A stretch of 64,000 nucleotides of DNA, from contig CAMNRH010000013.1 in assembly GCA_946552115.1 (NCBI GenBank), forward strand, positions 16,927 through 80,926, given 5' to 3'. A model generated the notes under the pieces. The model ran no database searches, was not told where the DNA came from, and was given only the letters and a program-made list of their open reading frames with translations. This DNA is from an uncultured Lachnospiraceae bacterium (GTDB lineage Bacteria > Bacillota > Clostridia > Lachnospirales > Lachnospiraceae). Positions 60,559-64,000 of the stretch are shown here, piece by piece (position 1 is the first letter of the stretch; each line of letters opens with the position of its first letter). The translations under genes and the position numbers were made by a program.

Positions 60559-61935
60559 TTAAAAACTAACGCTGCCGTTTTTCTCCAAAGGATCCAACGA
60601 TTTTACTGACGGACCGTCTAAAAGCTTTCCTTTCCTGTCATAACGAGAACCGTGACACGGACAATCCCACGTCCCCTCCTCCGGGTTCCACGAAAGCTTG
60701 CAGCCCATATGCGCGCACCTTTTTACGGGCCTTACGCTTATAAGATTTTTTACTGCCGTTTTCTGATTTTCTGCAAGATTTCTTACTCCTGACATCACTA
60801 AACTCCTCTGAGGGGAAAACACATCCGCTTCCGGCACTCCCATTCCTTCTATCATGCAGGAGAGGACCCTTGCGCTGACCAGCGACTGCGTCATGCCCCA
60901 TTTTCCAAAGCCCGACGCCACATACCACTTCGGTCTTCTGCTGCTGAATCTTCCGATATAAGGAATGGAATCCAGCGTCATGCAGTCCTGCGCCGACCAA
61001 TATGCTTTCTCTTCTGCTTCCGGCCACAGCTTACCCGCCTTTTTCCTAAGCGCCTGATAGCCGTCTTTTAAACGATCGTTCTCTCCGGTTCTGTGCCCTC
61101 CCCCTCCGAACAGCAATATCTCTCCTTCGCTGCGCAGAGAATAGCTTTCTTTATCAATCCCCAGATAATACCCGTCAAGAGTCTGCGCTCCCTGAAGCGC
61201 CAGAACATAACTTCTTGACTGGTACATTCTTGCAAAATAATACCCCGGAACGTTCACAAAAGGAAAATGACAGGCAAAAACTACATTTTTCGCTGTCACA
61301 ACCCCTCTGTCCGTAATCACACAGGTTTTCCCCGGACTTTCATATTTTACTTTATGAACCCTTGTGTCCTCAAATATCTGAAGCTCCTCTGCAAGGCCTT
61401 TTAAAAATTTAAGCGGATGAAATTTCGCCTGGTTTTCATAGGTTAACACTCCTTTTACCGGAAAGGGAAGCTCGCACTGCTCGCGGTATACGGTCTGAAT
61501 CCCCAGCTTTATGGCGGCCTCCGCCTCCCTTTTGAGCACCTCCGCCCCCTCGCAGGAATAGAGATTCGCATTGCAGCGTACAAAATCGCAGGAAATTTTG
61601 CATTTGTGAATGATACGTTCATATTCCCCAATAGCCCATTCCTGGAAGCCCGCATAATGTCTGGCTTTCTCTTTCCCGTATGTTTGGATTAAATTCTGAT
61701 AGATTAGCCCGTGCTGCGAAGTAATCTTCGCCGTCGTCCTCCCTGTCTGTCCGCTTCCGATACGGTTTGCTTCTAATATAACCGCGTCCATCCCTTTCTG
61801 CTTCAGCATATACCCGGTCAGGACGCCCGCAAGCCCCGCTCCGATAATCACTGTTTCCGCGCTCCTGTCGCCCTGCAGGGGATTCCTCTTTTGTAATTTT
61901 GTCGTACCCGTCCATATACTATTCATGATAATCAC
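60559..61935 (-). CDS. FAD-dependent oxidoreductase with C-terminal Rieske [2Fe-2S] domain
   Basis: DadA-like VIIGAGLAGVLTGYMLKQKGMDAVILEANRIGSGQTGRTTAKIT; Rieske CAHMGCKLSWNPEEGTWDCPCHGSRYD. Confidence 0.9.
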   Translation of the reverse strand: MIIMNSIWTGTTKLQKRNPLQGDRSAETVIIGAGLAGVLTGYMLKQKGMDAVILEANRIGSGQTGRTTAKITSQHGLIYQNLIQTYGKEKARHYAGFQEWAIGEYERIIHKCKISCDFVRCNANLYSCEGAEVLKREAEAAIKLGIQTVYREQCELPFPVKGVLTYENQAKFHPLKFLKGLAEELQIFEDTRVHKVKYESPGKTCVITDRGVVTAKNVVFACHFPFVNVPGYYFARMYQSRSYVLALQGAQTLDGYYLGIDKESYSLRSEGEILLFGGGGHRTGENDRLKDGYQALRKKAGKLWPEAEEKAYWSAQDCMTLDSIPYIGRFSSRRPKWYVASGFGKWGMTQSLVSARVLSCMIEGMGVPEADVFSPQRSLVMSGVRNLAENQKTAVKNLISVRPVKRCAHMGCKLSWNPEEGTWDCPCHGSRYDRKGKLLDGPSVKSLDPLEKNGSVSF

Positions 61936-61969
61936 CTCACGGATAGTATGCGCAGAAACAGCATTTTTA

Positions 61970-62553
61970 CTATTCTACCGGAAAATCAGCCCACCATTTT
62001 TCCGAAATTATAAGCAGCTGTAATGCACACACAGTGCTGTTGACAGACGCGTATTTTTTATTGCTGACGCTGTATATTAACGTCTTATTCGCGCCCTTCG
62101 ATGCAGTAACTCTTGCCTTTATTGCTACTTTCCTCCCGACTTTCACGCTTTTCGAAATTGCCTTTCCATTTACATAAAGCTTACTAAGCTGATAGCCGAA
62201 ATCCGATTTTACTGTTACACGAAGCTTTCTTCCTGCCGCGCTGATTTCTTTCCCATTTCCTTCCATATATATTCCGTCGGAAAAAATGCTGCCCTTTGCT
62301 TTTGAACCGGTGCCGTCGATCAGCTCATATGCTTTCGGAAGCCCCAAATTTTTTGGAGTAATTTTCAAATAATCAATATCACTAATCACTCCTCTTTTAA
62401 AGGAATTGTAATCGCTATACCAACATATTTTTTCCAAATCTGCCTGATACTCCGGCGACGATTTCCCCAGATAATAATTACAGCCTGGCGCATTAAGTTC
62501 ATTCCATGCTAAAGCTACATAACATAATATTTTTATCTGGTTTTATTACCTGT
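61970..62553 (-). pseudogene. Remnant of a secreted/surface Ig-like-repeat protein, truncated at the 5' end and probably the 3' end
   Basis: In-frame coding-like sequence continues upstream of the ORF call (..ILCYVALAWNELNAPGCNYYLGKSSPEYQADLEKICWYSDYN..) without an ATG or signal peptide; surface-repeat-like KVGRKVAIKARVTASKGANKTLIYSVSNKKYASVNS then unrelated tail. Confidence 0.55.
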
Positions 62554-62641
62554 CGTAAATTAAGCGAAAATACATTATACTTTAAGAACATACGTTTATC
62601 AATGCTTTTGTGGAAAATTATCGAAATTTGTTAAAAAATAG

Positions 62642-62670
62642 TTGACATCTAAGTATAATGAATATATAAC
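62642..62670 (+). promoter_or_regulatory. Candidate sigma-A promoter
   Basis: TTGACA - 17 nt - TATAAC upstream of the 62723 ORF. Confidence 0.6.
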
Positions 62671-62722
62671 AATATGATTTAGATTAAATCTATTTGGGTG
62701 GCTTGGGATACAAGGAGGTATT

Positions 62723-63379
62723 ATGATTATGCACGATTTCGAGTATGTTCCTAATGAAGAATGGAGACCAATTAGAGAAGAACTCTTTGACATTATTCAC
62801 AGGCTGCAAAATGAAGTCAGAGAAAAAATTACTTTTCAATACCATTTTGTAGGCAGCAGTAAACGAAATATGATAACCCGTGACCGTAATTCAAACATTG
62901 GTTTTGACTTTGATGTGAATATTCAAGTAAACGACCCTGACGAAGAGTATTCAGCCGAAGAAATACGAAACATTCTTCGCAAAGGTTTGGACAAAGTCAC
63001 TAATCCATATGGATATTCGATTTTTGGATACGATTATACCGAAGACTCCACTCGTGTTCTTACAATTAAAGTAAAGGATAGCGCGAATTCTCGTATCCTA
63101 CACAGTTGCGACTTTTGTATTATCTACGAATGCGGCGACGGCCGGCAGCAATATATTCGTTATAACAAAAAGCAAAATAGCTATTCATGGGCATACCAAC
63201 CCAAAGGATTTTATAAACTACCCGACAAAATTGAATGGATTAAAAAACATAGATTGTGGCAACAGGTTAGAGACAGTTATATAGACAATAAGAACGCAAA
63301 CACCGATTGCAATAAAAAATCCAGATCTATTTTTGCTGAAACAATCCAACAGATATGCCAGCAAAACGGATATTATTAA
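62723..63379 (+). CDS. Predicted nucleotidyltransferase-fold protein, otherwise uncharacterised
   Basis: 218 aa; VGSSKRNMITRDRNSNIGFDFDVNI (hGS...hDhDh-like) plus downstream SCDFCII; aaggaggt RBS. Confidence 0.55.
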   Translation: MIMHDFEYVPNEEWRPIREELFDIIHRLQNEVREKITFQYHFVGSSKRNMITRDRNSNIGFDFDVNIQVNDPDEEYSAEEIRNILRKGLDKVTNPYGYSIFGYDYTEDSTRVLTIKVKDSANSRILHSCDFCIIYECGDGRQQYIRYNKKQNSYSWAYQPKGFYKLPDKIEWIKKHRLWQQVRDSYIDNKNANTDCNKKSRSIFAETIQQICQQNGYY

Positions 63380-63404
63380 ATAGCAAAAGCAGAGGATAAG
63401 TTTT

Positions 63405-63756
63405 ATGTATTGTAATACTTGAGGACAGTCCAAGTTTCGAATTTGCCCTCTTAGGTTTCTTTATTCCTCTCGTTGGGTTAAACACTATATCTTGTTTACG
63501 AAAACAAACAGCCCAAGCGAGCCAAGTCTGCCAGTAAAGGTGCTTTAATTGGATTTATAACTAAAATCATTTTATCAATCATTCTTGTGATTCTGTATCT
63601 TGCTTTTGTCACTTCGTTATTTAGTAATATATCAGATAGTATTAAATTAAGTAACCCCGCGATTGGTGATGTTTTAAAGAAGAAACAACAGAAGAAATTT
63701 TAGAAAAATATGTGAAGCAAGATAAAATAAATCAATTCAAAAATGCAACTTTCTAA
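63405..63756 (+). pseudogene. Frameshifted membrane protein, possibly zinc-ribbon type
   Basis: Translation is spread over several frames: MYCNT / EDSPSFEFALLGFFIPLVGL / TLYLVYENKQPKRAKSASKGALIGFITKIILSIILVILYLAFVTSLFSNISDSIKLSNPAIGDVLK / EETTEEILEKYVKQDKINQFKNATF. Confidence 0.7.
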
Positions 63757-63791
63757 GTTTTAGAGATAAATACGATTATTAATAGATGTAA

Positions 63792-63950
63792 TATATAGGT
63801 AAACATTTTTTTGATTTTGAGGATGGCAACTTTGCTCATTCAATTTCCGATAATATGGCAATAGATTCTGACGGAGATTTATTGATGCGAATGGGAGATA
63901 ATATAGCAATGGATATGAATTCAGGAGAATTGCATATGATATCCGATTGA
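63792..63950 (+). pseudogene. C-terminal fragment of a decayed gene
   Basis: YIGKHFFDFEDGNFAHSISDNMAIDSDGDLLMRMGDNIAMDMNSGELHMISD* with an in-frame stop immediately upstream and no start. Confidence 0.55.
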
Positions 63951-64000
63951 GAGTGTAATATAAAGTGTGTAAGTTACCGGTAACAAAAACTTATGCACTT

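Noticed and set aside
1-64000. CRISPR arrays, prophage, IS elements, toxin-antitoxin pairs
   Set aside because: No regularly spaced repeats, transposase, integrase, phage structural genes or clear TA pair recognised in the ORF track.

Overview
The window looks like chromosomal DNA from a low-to-mid GC Firmicute, most likely a Lachnospiraceae-like gut anaerobe. This is inferred from gene content and protein style; no database was searched. Most of it is conventional core genome: an ABC exporter pair, asparaginase, leuS, trkH/trkA, an EF-G-like GTPase, tyrA-aroA, a hem/siroheme operon divergent from a cobalamin-riboswitch-controlled cbiMNQO-cbiK operon, glk-hprK-uvrC, ftsH, a DUF1846 gene, an acyl-CoA ligase, tRNA-Ala(CGC), an ABC exporter, degV, an alpha-glucoside/alpha-galactoside utilisation cluster (GH13, 2x AraC, LacI, ABC SBP + 2 permeases, GH36), carD, a DUF975-like gene, ptsI, csp and an AEC permease. 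Main points for a second look: (i) a diverged Hsp70 gene overlapping a gene for a membrane-anchored J-like protein whose HPD motif reads HPE; (ii) a low-GC right end (about 61.97-64.0 kb) containing decayed gene remnants around one intact small ORF with a nucleotidyltransferase-like motif pattern; (iii) a 17-bp-arm GGGGAC palindrome containing the stop codon of the DUF1846 gene, with GGGACA repeats at the gene's other end; (iv) a 16-nt element shared by two intergenic regions (hprK leader and ftsH/DUF1846); (v) a hairpin that would start almost at the predicted 5' end of the csp mRNA; (vi) a perfect operator-like palindrome in the sugar cluster. No CRISPR array, rRNA, intact transposase or recognisable defence locus was found. 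No clearly new multi-gene system can be demonstrated from sequence alone.
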